Shown here one piece after another: positions 27,885 through 37,079 of a stretch of 64,000 nt of DNA. The stretch comes from JAFIFT01 sp020051095 (GTDB lineage: Bacteria; Pseudomonadota; Gammaproteobacteria; Legionellales; Legionellaceae), in NCBI RefSeq assembly GCF_964199965.1, contig NZ_CAXMZT010000010.1, positions 1-64,000 of the forward strand, in the 5' to 3' direction. The number at the start of each line of letters is the position of its first letter. The first letter of the stretch is position 1. The notes under the pieces were generated by a model. The model was not told the origin of the DNA, ran no database searches, and saw only the letters and a list, made by a program, of their open reading frames with translations. The position numbers and the translations under genes were made by a program.

Positions 27885-28448
27885 CTAAGCAAATGAAAGT
27901 GGGTGATTGAACCCTAATGCCTCTTTGACTTCCTCACTAAAGAGTGCCGGCATTTTTTCTTGGATTTGTTCTAACAGCGCTTCATCGGAGTCTTGATTAT
28001 TTTCAAAGCGAATGATGTCATGGGTGGGGTCTTCGAAAAATTTGTCCATTTCTATGGCATAACTCAGACTCACTTTACTTTCGTTGTTTTGAAAGCGACT
28101 ACTAATACGGCCTGCTCGCAGAACGGGTTTGACATCCATTAATACAAATTGAAGATCGGGTATGGCTTTAAGCAACTTAAGTCGGTGTTTGTCAAGATAC
28201 AAGGCTTGAGAGATAACAAAACTCTGCTCAGGATTTTCTTTTTTTTTCTGGTTGATGACATCAATTAAAGCCTCGACAAATTCATCAATCATCGTCGGTG
28301 TCATTTGCACCCTTTTGGCCAAACAGTCTTTCATTGTTTGAGTGATATAATTATCGCCATCAATATGGATGATATGGTGTTGTTCAAGTAGCGAGCCAAT
28401 ATAACTTTTGCCCGAGCCCGTTTTACCATACAAAAAATAGACAGTCAT
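27885..28448 (-). CDS. P-loop nucleotide kinase-like ATPase
   Basis: 187 residues. It begins MTVYFLYGKTGSGKSYIG, a Walker A loop, followed by IIHIDGDNYIT (a DxD-like substrate site of small-molecule kinases), VLMDVKPVLRAGRISSR (lid region with Arg) and IIRFENN near the end. Best fit is the gluconate/shikimate/adenylylsulfate-kinase or AAA_33 group. Substrate not evident. Cytosolic. It stands alone on the minus strand behind a REP-like hairpin. Confidence 0.7.
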   Translation of the reverse strand: MTVYFLYGKTGSGKSYIGSLLEQHHIIHIDGDNYITQTMKDCLAKRVQMTPTMIDEFVEALIDVINQKKKENPEQSFVISQALYLDKHRLKLLKAIPDLQFVLMDVKPVLRAGRISSRFQNNESKVSLSYAIEMDKFFEDPTHDIIRFENNQDSDEALLEQIQEKMPALFSEEVKEALGFNHPLSFA

Positions 28449-28565
28449 AGATTTGAGCCTTGTTATACCTATTTTGTTACCATAAGGAATATGGATTTAC
28501 ATTACCTGAAAATCAAGGTATTGGAAATAGGTGGGCTTCGAATTTGTCCCGCATTACGCTACGCT

Positions 28566-28621
28566 CTGAGGAATCCTGATATATTTTTCTTATTGAACAA
28601 AAATATGTCAGGATCACTCAG
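28566..28621. repeat. complete REP-like hairpin
   Basis: CTGAGGAATCCTGATATATT (from 28566) and its inverted copy ending at 28621 flank a loop TTCTTATTGAAC. The same sequence occurs as a half copy at 101-150 and a single arm at 11311-11336, defining a dispersed palindromic family in this genome. Confidence 0.7.
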
Positions 28622-28675
28622 TGCTACGCTAATGAAGGCTACGATTATTCAAGATCACCCGAATTGTAGCCCCCA

Positions 28676-29287
28676 TCATGCAATCAACGATTGACTTCTT
28701 CGTTTCATCCAAACTGTCACACTGGCTCGTTGCTTTTTTGTTTCTTCAACCTCATGCATCAGGTGACTTTTAAAACAAACCAATCGGTTGCCTTGGGGCA
28801 TCAGGCGGATTTTAACGTGATCGTCTTGATCAAATAACACCAATTGACCACCGTCTTGTTCTTGCCAATCGTGATTAAGATAATACACACAACTAATTTG
28901 ACGGGTATCATTATCCTGAAATTGATCGCTATGCTTTCGGTAATAGCTGCCCGGTTGGTATATGGCTAAATGCGCTTCGAACTCAACCAAACTTAAGAAT
29001 ATTGATTCGTTCAATTGATGCATTAAATTATCAAGCGCCGATAGAATGATTTTGGCAGGAAACAAGGGTTGGCTTGGGTCAAGCCAATAAATTTCATCGC
29101 GACGAATCGCACTGTTAGTATGATGACGCTGCGTCCGGCCGATGCCGGAGGGTTTAAATTGTTTGTCATCGAATAATTGTTGCGCCATTTGGCAAATGGC
29201 TTGATATTGTTTTTTAGGCAAAAAATTATCAATAAACGCAAACTCGTCATGACACAAAGAAGCAAGGAATTCTGGGGATAACGCCAT
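28676..29287 (-). CDS. 2-oxoglutarate-Fe(II) oxygenase (prolyl-hydroxylase type)
   Basis: 203 residues. The iron ligands are H119-S-D121 (YRKHSDQF) and H178 (LMHEV); the 2-oxoglutarate Arg is R187 (KKQRASVTVW). SCVYYLNHDW and GGQLVLF are typical of the P4Hc/PiuC group. Bacterial members hydroxylate proteins or free amino acids. Cytosolic; substrate unknown. It is a single gene on the minus strand with no obvious partner. Confidence 0.85.
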   Translation of the reverse strand: MALSPEFLASLCHDEFAFIDNFLPKKQYQAICQMAQQLFDDKQFKPSGIGRTQRHHTNSAIRRDEIYWLDPSQPLFPAKIILSALDNLMHQLNESIFLSLVEFEAHLAIYQPGSYYRKHSDQFQDNDTRQISCVYYLNHDWQEQDGGQLVLFDQDDHVKIRLMPQGNRLVCFKSHLMHEVEETKKQRASVTVWMKRRSQSLIA

Positions 29288-29375
29288 GTTTGCAAGCCAG
29301 ATACGCCAAGGGTGCTAGATTATTAGCCCAATTTTAGAAAAAGGCAATAGAAAAAGCGCAGCGGCTCGCTTTCAC

Positions 29376-30530
29376 TTACGGTATTGGAGTGGAATTTTCG
29401 CTAACACTGGCGCACCCTAAGTTACATGATTCTTGTTGTTTACCAAATAACCCCAAGGTACCTAAGGAGGGCTTCTCAAGTGTTGTGACATCCTCAAGCA
29501 CATTATCTGACAACAACCGTCCTTCATTGGGATGATCGCGTAAATAGCTCGCTTTTTGCTGGTAGACACTCTGTGGGTGTTGGGTGTATTCCTTTGGACT
29601 TAGCAAGAATAGCTGTCTTACTATTTGGCCAATATTGCATGCCGCATAACTTGCAGTCAATGCCCCACAATGACCATCATAAATGGCGACAACCACAGGC
29701 TTTTCTCTCATAACCCCATCCTCAACAATCGTTTGCACGGCCACAGAAACATTATCGGAGGAATGGTGCTTCAATGCCTTTTGTACCAAATACTCGCTTA
29801 AACTGAGAGAAGAATTCTTAGATTTTAGACATCTTTTTAAAAACGCTTCATGACCAATTTTCGTTTGTCTATACTTGCCAGCACCATCGGTAAATCCATC
29901 ACAACAGCTGATAATTTTTACGGTGCCCACTTCGGATTCAGGAATATGAAGTTGACGGTATAAATCGGGTAAATTGACAACGTCAATTTGCGAGTCCCCA
30001 CAAATGCAATCCCTTTTTACCAAATCATTCATGTGATGATCGCCAAGTGCTCGAGATACCGCCAAATTTCCCCAAAAGCGATGATTAAACACCGTGCCGC
30101 CCATCCCGGTAACGCGTTGCACTTCCTTCGGATTTTTGAAGGTATGCGTGACTGAGTTTAGGCGGTAAACAGCTCGTAATTGTTGGCTAGTATCATAAAT
30201 AGCGACAAAACTGGATGCATCAGCCAGTGTGGCAGTTATCAAATTTGCCTTTCCATCAAATAAGGTCGTCGATGCGGTTGAGCCATCGACAAACTTTTTG
30301 TCTAACGTATCTTCATTGATGATGCGATGTGCTGTCCAGAGTCGATGACCCAGCTCAATGGGGTTCATTTGCAAGATAGCTTGTCGTTCTTGTTCACTAA
30401 AATCATGCAAAATAGCTAAAGCATCTTCCATCGTGGGACGCTTACCCTGCGTTTCGAAATAATCAGATCCCTGCTCTAGCAAAGCAGTGGGTGGGTTTTT
30501 CGTTTCAGGCGTGTTGATAATATCTGGCAT
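29376..30530 (-). CDS. PP2C-type phosphatase with rearranged motif order
   Basis: 384 residues. All the main PP2C motifs are visible but in an unusual order: RPTMED (31-36), DGSTAS (82-87), GNLAVSRALGD (154-164), CCDGFTD (209-215), SSDNVSVAV (257-265), and only then VVVAIYDGHCG (279-289), which in ordinary PP2C lies between RPTMED and DGSTA. The metal-binding DGH strand has moved to the C-terminal side, as in a segment transposition or circular permutation. The usual GD(S) motif reads ADASS. There is no signal peptide. Bacteria of this group inject PP2C proteins into host cells, so this may be an effector; that is inference. Active-site Asp residues are kept, so it may be active. Confidence 0.8.
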   Translation of the reverse strand: MPDIINTPETKNPPTALLEQGSDYFETQGKRPTMEDALAILHDFSEQERQAILQMNPIELGHRLWTAHRIINEDTLDKKFVDGSTASTTLFDGKANLITATLADASSFVAIYDTSQQLRAVYRLNSVTHTFKNPKEVQRVTGMGGTVFNHRFWGNLAVSRALGDHHMNDLVKRDCICGDSQIDVVNLPDLYRQLHIPESEVGTVKIISCCDGFTDGAGKYRQTKIGHEAFLKRCLKSKNSSLSLSEYLVQKALKHHSSDNVSVAVQTIVEDGVMREKPVVVAIYDGHCGALTASYAACNIGQIVRQLFLLSPKEYTQHPQSVYQQKASYLRDHPNEGRLLSDNVLEDVTTLEKPSLGTLGLFGKQQESCNLGCASVSENSTPIP

Positions 30531-30682
30531 AATCGGTATCCTTCAATCCTGCCTCATTAGATGATTTCTATTCAGGTATAACACAAACTCTGAGTAAAAA
30601 TCAAACAAGCGACATGACCCTTGAATTTATTAGGGTTAGCCCCCATACAATAGAATCTCACTTAAAATCAATTAGGCTTCTT

Positions 30683-31705
30683 ATGAAAACATTTACGATT
30701 TTACTCACGGCCGAATCAATTCCTGGCGAAATGCGCGTTGGTCTTATCCCAGAAGATGTCAAACAGTTAATTGCTAAAGGCCATCGGGTATATGTTGAAG
30801 CTAATGCAGGCGTTGGCTCTGGTTATGCAGATGAGGCGTATCGCCAATGCGGTGCTCAAATCCGTCCAAATCAAAATGATTATCACCAGTTGTTTGAAGG
30901 GATTGATATTGTGTGCCGAGCAAAGCGAGCTACTCGTGAAAGAGAGAAACAAGAAAGCCAGGCATTTCGACCTGGCATGATTTTGATCGGGGCACTCGAT
31001 CCATTTAATCATGAAGGTCACATTGAAGAGTATCATCAAGCTCAAATCGTGGCCTATAGCATCGACCAATTATCCCTCCCACCCGACCATCCCATGAATA
31101 TTCTCGCTCAAATGAGCGCGATTGCCGGCGAAATTGCCGTGCTCGATGCCCTGGAGAAAACAACCATCCCTGCCCCGCAAACACTCCTGGTTATCGGAAC
31201 AGGCGTGGCCGGTAACGCAGCTATCAACCAAGGGTTAAAACAAAATTTGACCGTGATAGTTGGCTCTTCGACGCAAGCAGCCATCAATGCATTGCAAGGT
31301 AATCCTCAAATTCAAACCTTTTATATTGACAGACAACAACCCCTAACCGTCATACAGGCGCAAGTAAAAACCTATGCCGAAAAAGCCGATATCGTCATTG
31401 CTAGCGCGCGTTCATCCGGACAAAAAGCGCCCATTTTATTTCCCTTGTCAACCTTAGCATCGATGAAGCCAGGGGCTTGTATCGTTGATCTGTCCTTATC
31501 AGAAGGCGGAAATGTGGAAGGCAGCCATCATGATAAGACAGTCACGTTAGGGAACCAAATTTTAGTAACCAACACCAGCGGCTACCCGAAAGTCATGCCC
31601 GAAATCGCCAGTCCCAAATGGTCATTGGCAACGCGACTATTTATTGAGGCCTTATCCGACCCAAGCCAACAAAGCCTGGTGGAATCAGTTATTATTCGGG
31701 AGTAA
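30683..31705 (+). CDS. alanine dehydrogenase / PntA-like protein
   Basis: About 340 residues. N-terminal AlaDH/PNT domain: GEMRVGLIPEDVKQLIAKGH and EANAGVGSGYADEAY. NAD-binding domain: TLLVIGTGVAGNAAI (GxGxAG), then a C-terminal NTSGYPKVMPEIAS segment close to the NYPG.vP motif of the family. The typical PKE start is altered (AESIPGEMR), and the acidic residue after the second Rossmann strand is not obvious (LTVIVGSS), so cofactor or reaction may differ. The ATG at 30683 has TAGG 6 nt upstream; the frame extends to 30614. Could be an alanine, lysine or saccharopine-type dehydrogenase. Confidence 0.75.
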   Translation: MKTFTILLTAESIPGEMRVGLIPEDVKQLIAKGHRVYVEANAGVGSGYADEAYRQCGAQIRPNQNDYHQLFEGIDIVCRAKRATREREKQESQAFRPGMILIGALDPFNHEGHIEEYHQAQIVAYSIDQLSLPPDHPMNILAQMSAIAGEIAVLDALEKTTIPAPQTLLVIGTGVAGNAAINQGLKQNLTVIVGSSTQAAINALQGNPQIQTFYIDRQQPLTVIQAQVKTYAEKADIVIASARSSGQKAPILFPLSTLASMKPGACIVDLSLSEGGNVEGSHHDKTVTLGNQILVTNTSGYPKVMPEIASPKWSLATRLFIEALSDPSQQSLVESVIIRE

Positions 31706-32034
31706 GCCTACATAGCCATCTCATGAAAATAGTTTAACTCATTCGTGAACGTTTGCGTTTCCGTTAGCGTTACCGAATAAAAACATGAAAACCGAAAAAA
31801 TATCTATTTAAAATCTGAATAAATAAGCGATAGTTATCGCTGAGTATATAGACAGCAATGCTAATTTATAAGTCTTTTTGCATATTTCAAGATTTTTCGG
31901 TAACGCTAACGGAAACGCAAACGTTCACGTAGGGTCTGTTGTTTTTTTCATGCATAGGTCCTAATCAACCCAATGCTCCCTAGCATTTTCAATTATCACG
32001 GGTATAATACTCCTTCTTTTTACAATAGATAGAC
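31706..32034. other. intergenic, filled by one inverted-repeat element
   Basis: The gap is occupied by a palindromic element (31744-31929, separate entry). The rest is AT-rich. No coding region is supported. Confidence 0.5.
31744..31929. repeat. 186-bp element with 33-bp perfect inverted ends
   Basis: CGTGAACGTTTGCGTTTCCG starts at 31744, and the full 33-bp arm is repeated without mismatch in reverse at 31897-31929. The 120-bp centre is AT-rich and non-coding. Related single arms occur at 48274-48300 and 59294-59326, so this is a dispersed MITE-like family. Confidence 0.7.
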
Positions 32035-32040
32035 GTGATT

Positions 32041-33210
32041 ATGCCCTCAATGGTTATACTCCACCCCGGAAAAGATGTTACTGTTAAAGGCGGTCATCCG
32101 TGGATTTATCCAAAGGCGATCGCTAAAATCAAAGGAACCCCCCATAACGGTGAGCTGATTTCAGTGCTGGATGCAAATCACAACCTCCTTGCGCTTGGTG
32201 CCTATAATGAAAACTCCCTCTATCGTGTGCGCGTGCTTTTGCAGGCCTTTGAAAAGGTCAATCATGATTTGAAAAGCATTATTGAACATCGATTAAAACA
32301 AGCAAATACATTAAGAACACTGCTAAATTTACCCAATGATACAACCAATGCTTATCGTCTGTTTAACAGTGAAGCAGACGGATTATCCGGTCTAACCGTG
32401 GATTGTTTTAACCAACATCTTGTCATATCAAGCTCCGCCTATTGGGTTGAGGCCAATCGCACAATCATCCAAGAACTAATCCATGAACTTAATCCAGAAA
32501 AAAAGCAGATTTGGATTTCACAGCACAAATTGCTGGCAAAGGAAGGCTTTCACGGTGAATTGGGTATGGGTAGCCAAGAACAAACCGTTGTTAAAGAGGC
32601 CGGCGTTCAATTGAATGTCCAATTTGAAAATGCTCAAAAAACAGGGCTGTTTCTTGATCAACGAGAAAACCATCAGCGATTAGCTGCATTGGCAAAGGGC
32701 AAGACTGTCTTGGATTTATATACTTACAGTGGCGGGTTTGCTTTGCATGCAGCCTTAGGTGGCGCAAAAGCTGTCACGGCAGTGGATAGCTCTGCGCAGG
32801 CTATCGAGCAAGCTAAATCGAATCAAACACTGAATCAGCTTAACACCATCCATTTTGTTCAAGCCGATGCAAGAGACTACCTGGCAAAGGCTGGCGACTT
32901 TGATATTGTTATCTTAGACCCGCCAAAACTGGTACCTAGCCGAGCACATTTAGCAAAAGCAAAGAACTATTATCGCTTTTTACACCGCGAAGTATTCAAG
33001 GCAATGAAACCGGGCAGTCTTCTCATCACTTGCAACTGTTCATCTGCCCTGTCAGCCAATGCGTTTACCGATTTGGTTGAAACACAAGCCCGAGAAGTCG
33101 CTTGCACAACCCGAATTCTTGGCGTATACGGCCCATCCTCTTGTCACCCAACTTTGGCCGCTTTCCCGGAAGGTCATTATTTAACGGCGGTTTTTATGGC
33201 GCTTGTCTAA
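32041..33210 (+). CDS. rlmI: 23S rRNA m5C1962 methyltransferase RlmI
   Basis: About 389 residues, the normal RlmI length. An N-terminal PUA domain (GGHPWIYPKAIAKI) precedes an EEHEE linker region and a Rossmann methyltransferase: NAQKTGLFLDQRENHQ, VLDLYTYSGGFALHAALGGA (SAM site), VTAVDSS, VILDPPKLVPSR (motif IV) and ITCNCSS (Cys of the catalytic region). It methylates C1962 of 23S rRNA at C5 using SAM. The start is uncertain between a GTG at 32035 and the ATG at 32041; neither has a clear ribosome site. It is a housekeeping gene flanked by accessory genes. Confidence 0.9.
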   Translation: MPSMVILHPGKDVTVKGGHPWIYPKAIAKIKGTPHNGELISVLDANHNLLALGAYNENSLYRVRVLLQAFEKVNHDLKSIIEHRLKQANTLRTLLNLPNDTTNAYRLFNSEADGLSGLTVDCFNQHLVISSSAYWVEANRTIIQELIHELNPEKKQIWISQHKLLAKEGFHGELGMGSQEQTVVKEAGVQLNVQFENAQKTGLFLDQRENHQRLAALAKGKTVLDLYTYSGGFALHAALGGAKAVTAVDSSAQAIEQAKSNQTLNQLNTIHFVQADARDYLAKAGDFDIVILDPPKLVPSRAHLAKAKNYYRFLHREVFKAMKPGSLLITCNCSSALSANAFTDLVETQAREVACTTRILGVYGPSSCHPTLAAFPEGHYLTAVFMALV

Positions 33211-33308
33211 AGACCAAGACTCTCGTTGAACCAATCGTTTAATTATTTATGGCATTGTAAATGGCAATATGGTAGTGTTTGGAACACATTTACCCAGTGA
33301 TAGTAACG

Positions 33309-34673
33309 ATGCGTTTTGTTGAATTAGATAAATCCCCCAATGATAATAACCGAGGCCCCCATGGTTTAAAATCAAACCGTCCCTTGTCCTTTGACCAACT
33401 AGCTGCCGCCGAACCAGCATCGGTTGCCTTTGAATTTCAAGACACGCGCAATTTTGACAGCTTTTTAAGAAAGCATTGCATGTTTAGTAATGCCAAGTCG
33501 GTGCAAATCGTTAATAACCCAAACAGTCCTTATCTAAAAAAAGCAGAAGCATTCCTGGAAATTCTCGGCAGTTTTCCAACCATTGTTTTGCGCGAATTTC
33601 TACAACGATTTTCCGATGTGACCTACAAAATTGACAACTTTGCTAACGACGAACAAGATCGCCCATTGATTGATTTTAATGAAACTTCCGAATTTTTTAA
33701 GCTTAAAATTCGGCAATTTAACATCGGCATGTTAGGCATCATATCCCAAGACCGAAATGGCTTACTTCCCATCACCTATCGTCTTGAAAAATTCAAAGTG
33801 TATTTAAAAAAGGACAAACCTGATTTTGTTTTCTTAGAAGAATTATGGGAAGAAGCTGACCAAGAATTGCTGGTTGCGTTGTTGAAAGAGGACTATTCCA
33901 TTTTCATTACCAACATCGGCTCCTCTCATCAACTTCCTCATACGCCCGCACTACTTGGCAGTGGCCTGGCCGTACTAGTCAGAAAAGATACCGTCAATCA
34001 ATACAACATCGCCTTGGATGATATTCAATTTCACGCCATGGAACGGATTGGCATTGATAGATGGTTTTCTCGAAAAGGGTTTGCTTATACAGCCTGGACA
34101 GTGAATGGCAAAAAAATGGGATTTATTTCCAGCCATTTTCAAGCAGGGCTTGGTGTGCCGAAATGGGTTGAAGAAGTGGTGGATCAGACCGGTAAAACCA
34201 CCACGCAAGTGCGCAATGATGATCTCCTCATGCTTTGTGACTTATACGATAAACACATTGATACGTGCGATGATGGGTTGCTTTTTTTATCCGCCGACAT
34301 GAACATCAACTTCAATGATCCCAAGTTATACGATAAATATCCTGCCATGATAGAAGTTGAAAAGCGATTCCACATTATTCCCACCAGCAGCACCGCCCTG
34401 TCCAAAGAAATCTTATTAGAAGCAAAAGCGCTTAATCATATGGTTCCACTCGATGAGCAAGAGATGAAGACTGGTGAAGACATTGATGTGCTGGCTGTCT
34501 CTCAAAAAGCACTGCTCAATGGGACAAGGCTGTGTTCACTTAAGCCCAACTTAGATACTGAAGAAGACTCCGATCATGTTCCTCTCGATGGCGTATTTAG
34601 CATTCCTTATGCGAGCAAACCGCTTTCCGATGACTACTTAGGTGACGACTATATGCCTCCGCCCTCTTTTTAA
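33309..34673 (+). CDS. endonuclease/exonuclease/phosphatase-fold hydrolase
   Basis: About 454 residues. EEP-fold motifs: QFNIGMLGI (first strand), FVFLEELWEE (metal Glu), GFAYTAW, FISSHFQAG (catalytic His), LFLSADMNINF (D-x-N) and EEDSDHVPLDGVF (DH). This DNase I/sphingomyelinase fold cleaves phosphodiesters in nucleic acids, phospholipids or inositol phosphates. The N-terminal 140 residues are specific to this protein. No signal peptide; a cytosolic enzyme or secreted effector acting on host lipids are both possible. The ATG at 33309 is chosen over a TTG at 33279. A hairpin element begins right after the stop. Confidence 0.75.
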   Translation: MRFVELDKSPNDNNRGPHGLKSNRPLSFDQLAAAEPASVAFEFQDTRNFDSFLRKHCMFSNAKSVQIVNNPNSPYLKKAEAFLEILGSFPTIVLREFLQRFSDVTYKIDNFANDEQDRPLIDFNETSEFFKLKIRQFNIGMLGIISQDRNGLLPITYRLEKFKVYLKKDKPDFVFLEELWEEADQELLVALLKEDYSIFITNIGSSHQLPHTPALLGSGLAVLVRKDTVNQYNIALDDIQFHAMERIGIDRWFSRKGFAYTAWTVNGKKMGFISSHFQAGLGVPKWVEEVVDQTGKTTTQVRNDDLLMLCDLYDKHIDTCDDGLLFLSADMNINFNDPKLYDKYPAMIEVEKRFHIIPTSSTALSKEILLEAKALNHMVPLDEQEMKTGEDIDVLAVSQKALLNGTRLCSLKPNLDTEEDSDHVPLDGVFSIPYASKPLSDDYLGDDYMPPPSF

Positions 34674-34674
34674 T

Positions 34675-34771
34675 CTTTGTACCGGACAAAAACAGAAAAG
34701 AACTGATAAGAGCCCGTGAGCCTGCCCGTGCCCGGGCACGTCTTAGATATGAGTCTTTGTCCGGTGCAAAG
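34675..34771. mobile_element. MITE-like element, TTTGTACCGGACA ends
   Basis: CTTTGTACCGGACAAA (34675-34690) mirrors TTTGTCCGGTGCAAAG (34756-34771) with one mismatch. The centre holds a G+C-rich palindrome CGTGCCCGGGCACG. It begins next to the stop codon of the EEP gene and may act as its terminator. Ends match those at 6925-7065 and 60164-60345. Confidence 0.7.
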
Positions 34772-34856
34772 CATTTCTAATGCTAAACCATTCATTTCCC
34801 TTGAATAGTGATTGTTTTATATCTATAATGATCCGAATTTAACCAATGGTGGCATT

Positions 34857-35105
34857 ATGAGAATAAGACTGTTTGATAACGATGGAATCCATACTTCTGA
34901 TGAAATACCCGATTTTGATTTCGATCCCACGTTCTTGTTTGAGCTTTGCAAAGAAGTCAGTATTGAGCTGGGATTATGGGTGGTAAATGCGTTAGCCCGC
35001 GATACCGATGAGCCAGTGATTCCATTCAGTATCTTTCAGCCCAGTGGCGATATGCAAGAACTGACTGAGGATTCTGACGATAGCCATGGAATGATGCTTT
35101 ATTGA
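34857..35105 (+). CDS. small acidic hypothetical protein
   Basis: 82 residues, strongly acidic (FDNDGIHTSDEIPDFDFD at the front and ELTEDSDDSHG at the end). The ATG at 34857 follows GGTGG by 5 nt; the frame extends to a TTG at 34812. No known domain. It sits alone between two repeats. Could be a nucleic-acid mimic or a small regulator, but nothing shows it. Confidence 0.5.
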   Translation: MRIRLFDNDGIHTSDEIPDFDFDPTFLFELCKEVSIELGLWVVNALARDTDEPVIPFSIFQPSGDMQELTEDSDDSHGMMLY

Positions 35106-35132
35106 TTCTTCTATACAACCTCCCACATTGTT

Positions 35133-35158
35133 CCCCTCGCCCCGAAACGGGGAGAGGG
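35133..35158. repeat. palindromic intergenic repeat
   Basis: CCCCTCGCCCCG and CGGGGAGAGGG form a stem with a short loop. Same family as 21-82 and 9501-9550. Confidence 0.5.
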
Positions 35159-35280
35159 TATTTTTGAATGATCACAAGTATATATCCTGATGTGTGGTAC
35201 CAAGTTCGTAAATTGCTTACGAATAGCGTAAGATGCTAGAGCGTATCCTCATTTACTTCGTTGAAGCGAGATAAACTCAA

Positions 35281-36111
35281 ATGAGCCCTGGTGGATTTAT
35301 TCTATTATCAGCACTACTGCATGCAGCTTGGAATACTTTCGCAAAACGCACATCATCACCCTATTATGAAGTGCTGGGTATCATGGGTTTTGCGACGGTC
35401 TTCTCGCTATTTTTTATCCCTTTTTTTCCGGGGCCGTTGTTTGTAAGCGCTGATTCTTTTTTCTGGGCCCTTGCTTCGGGCTTTTTCGAAGGCGGTTACG
35501 TTCTCACCTTAGCCATCAGTTTATCGCAATCCTCCCTTGGAAAAGCCTATATCATGATGCGTGGAAGCGCTATGATCCTAGTGTGGGCCATCTCGGCCTT
35601 ATTCTTGGGAGAAACTGTCAACCTATTCAGCATGGTTGGCATCGTGTGCGTATTAATTGGTTTGGTGCTAACTAGTTACACCTATCAGGATGCCCGTTCC
35701 AATCAACTATTTCCCTTTCTTTGCGGTATTTGCATCGCCGGGTACCATTTATGCTACGGCCGCTCGTTAGCCCACGGCGCTAACCCTGCCGCACTTTTTT
35801 CAGCCGCTTTATGGATAGGATTGCCTGGTATCGTTCTTTTCATGAACCCAACACAACGTCAGCTGTTCAAAGAAAAAATCAAATCTGGCTGGAAAATGAC
35901 ATCGATAGGCGGGTTGATAAGTGCGCTATCCTTTTTATTATTTCTGCTGGGATTGCGACATGCTGAGGCAGGCTTGGCTTTAACATTGCGTAATACGTCT
36001 GTTGTATTTGCACAAATTTTTGCATGCCTGATTGGTGAGAGAATATCTAAAAATCAATGGGTTGGCGCTATATTTGTCGCATTCGGTGCAAGCTTGCTCT
36101 ATCCTTTTTGA
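35281..36111 (+). CDS. DMT-superfamily (EamA) transporter
   Basis: 276 residues with about nine to ten membrane helices in two EamA repeats. Recognisable pieces are LLSALLHAAWNTFAKRTSS at the start, SSLGKAYIMMRGSAMILVW in the first repeat and GLRHAEAGLALTLRNTSVVF in the second. This subgroup resembles putative cation or amino-acid exporters. No partner gene and no clear ribosome site before the ATG. Confidence 0.85.
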   Translation: MSPGGFILLSALLHAAWNTFAKRTSSPYYEVLGIMGFATVFSLFFIPFFPGPLFVSADSFFWALASGFFEGGYVLTLAISLSQSSLGKAYIMMRGSAMILVWAISALFLGETVNLFSMVGIVCVLIGLVLTSYTYQDARSNQLFPFLCGICIAGYHLCYGRSLAHGANPAALFSAALWIGLPGIVLFMNPTQRQLFKEKIKSGWKMTSIGGLISALSFLLFLLGLRHAEAGLALTLRNTSVVFAQIFACLIGERISKNQWVGAIFVAFGASLLYPF

Positions 36112-36461
36112 TCACCTTAATTTAAATTCCAAATTCCGCACCCTAAAATGATAATTTATTTTTAATTCAACCTGACAAAATAATCCCCCCATTCAATCTT
36201 GCTCTAGACTTATTCCCGTCTTCCTCCGCTTTATGTATAGCCCAGGGACATCGAACTATCGTTACTATTAAAAACACCCAAGTTCCTGGACCCTCCGCAT
36301 AAAGCGGAGGGCGACGTTCATGGGTTATTACTAGGGTTTCATAACCAAAATGACTTCATAAATAAATCCTAGTTTCTAGTGCGGAATAACAGTTTAATCA
36401 TTTCGATTATTAACGCTAGGTTGATTTATAACCCCAGCCAATTGACCACAATTTAATCTTA
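36112..36461. other. intergenic with one G+C-rich palindrome
   Basis: A perfect palindrome CCCTCCGC-ATAAA-GCGGAGGG at 36291-36311, with an extra partial inverted copy (CCTCCGCTTTATG) near 36225. A TATAAT hexamer overlaps the start of the next gene. No coding region seen. Confidence 0.45.
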
Positions 36462-37055
36462 ATGTATAATAATTTCATTTTTATGGTAATAATGATGAGC
36501 GATCCAACTAATTCGATTTCAAAAGAAGCCTTTCAAGCATTTTTATACGATGAGATAAAAACAACCTATCGATTTTCTTCCGATCTTAATCAGTCTGCAA
36601 CCATTTTTAATGATAATAAAGATGAAATTGAAAACCGTTTGAAGCAGTGTTTGCAAGAGCTGCCAGCTTTGATTACGCAGGTGGATATTAAAGAACATAA
36701 AGGGTTCTTAGACGATCTATATCGTTTTTTGTTTAAATTAGCAATACCTGAAAATAGTAAACTTGAAGTAAAAGAGCTGGAGTTTTTGAATGATATGCAT
36801 AGTCAATTTAAAGGCCAGACAAAAGATACGATGCATTTATTTAATCAAAGAGAGATATCAGGAAGTATTGGCTTTGACGTTATCCGTCACATTTTTGAAT
36901 ATATTCCACCTGAAAAAGATACTTTAGGAGCGGCTAAAACCTGCCGTCATTTTAATGCCTTCTGGCAAGAACAACGCAAGATATTTCAGGCGAAAGCTGA
37001 GGAAGAAATGAAAAGCAAGAGAATCATGCATGTTGGTCCAGTGACAGCTACATAA
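36462..37055 (+). CDS. F-box-like protein
   Basis: 197 residues, no signal peptide. A helical N-terminal region (1-125) is followed by a segment around 134-176 that fits the F-box: IGFDVIRHIFEYIPPEKDTL, then AAKTCRHFNAFWQEQRKIF. This matches the LPxEvlxxIfxyL...l..vck.f..l..d..lf pattern. F-box proteins recruit SKP1-cullin ubiquitin ligases in eukaryotes; bacteria that carry them usually inject them into host cells. Bacterial use here is inference. Several ATGs near the start (36462, 36483, 36492, 36495), none with a ribosome site. Confidence 0.65.
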   Translation: MYNNFIFMVIMMSDPTNSISKEAFQAFLYDEIKTTYRFSSDLNQSATIFNDNKDEIENRLKQCLQELPALITQVDIKEHKGFLDDLYRFLFKLAIPENSKLEVKELEFLNDMHSQFKGQTKDTMHLFNQREISGSIGFDVIRHIFEYIPPEKDTLGAAKTCRHFNAFWQEQRKIFQAKAEEEMKSKRIMHVGPVTAT

Positions 37056-37079
37056 TCTAGCACTCTATCAACCCATAAC

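Noticed and set aside
28491..28694. 67-codon frame near the REP hairpin
   Set aside because: It is made of the palindromic repeat and has no ribosome site.
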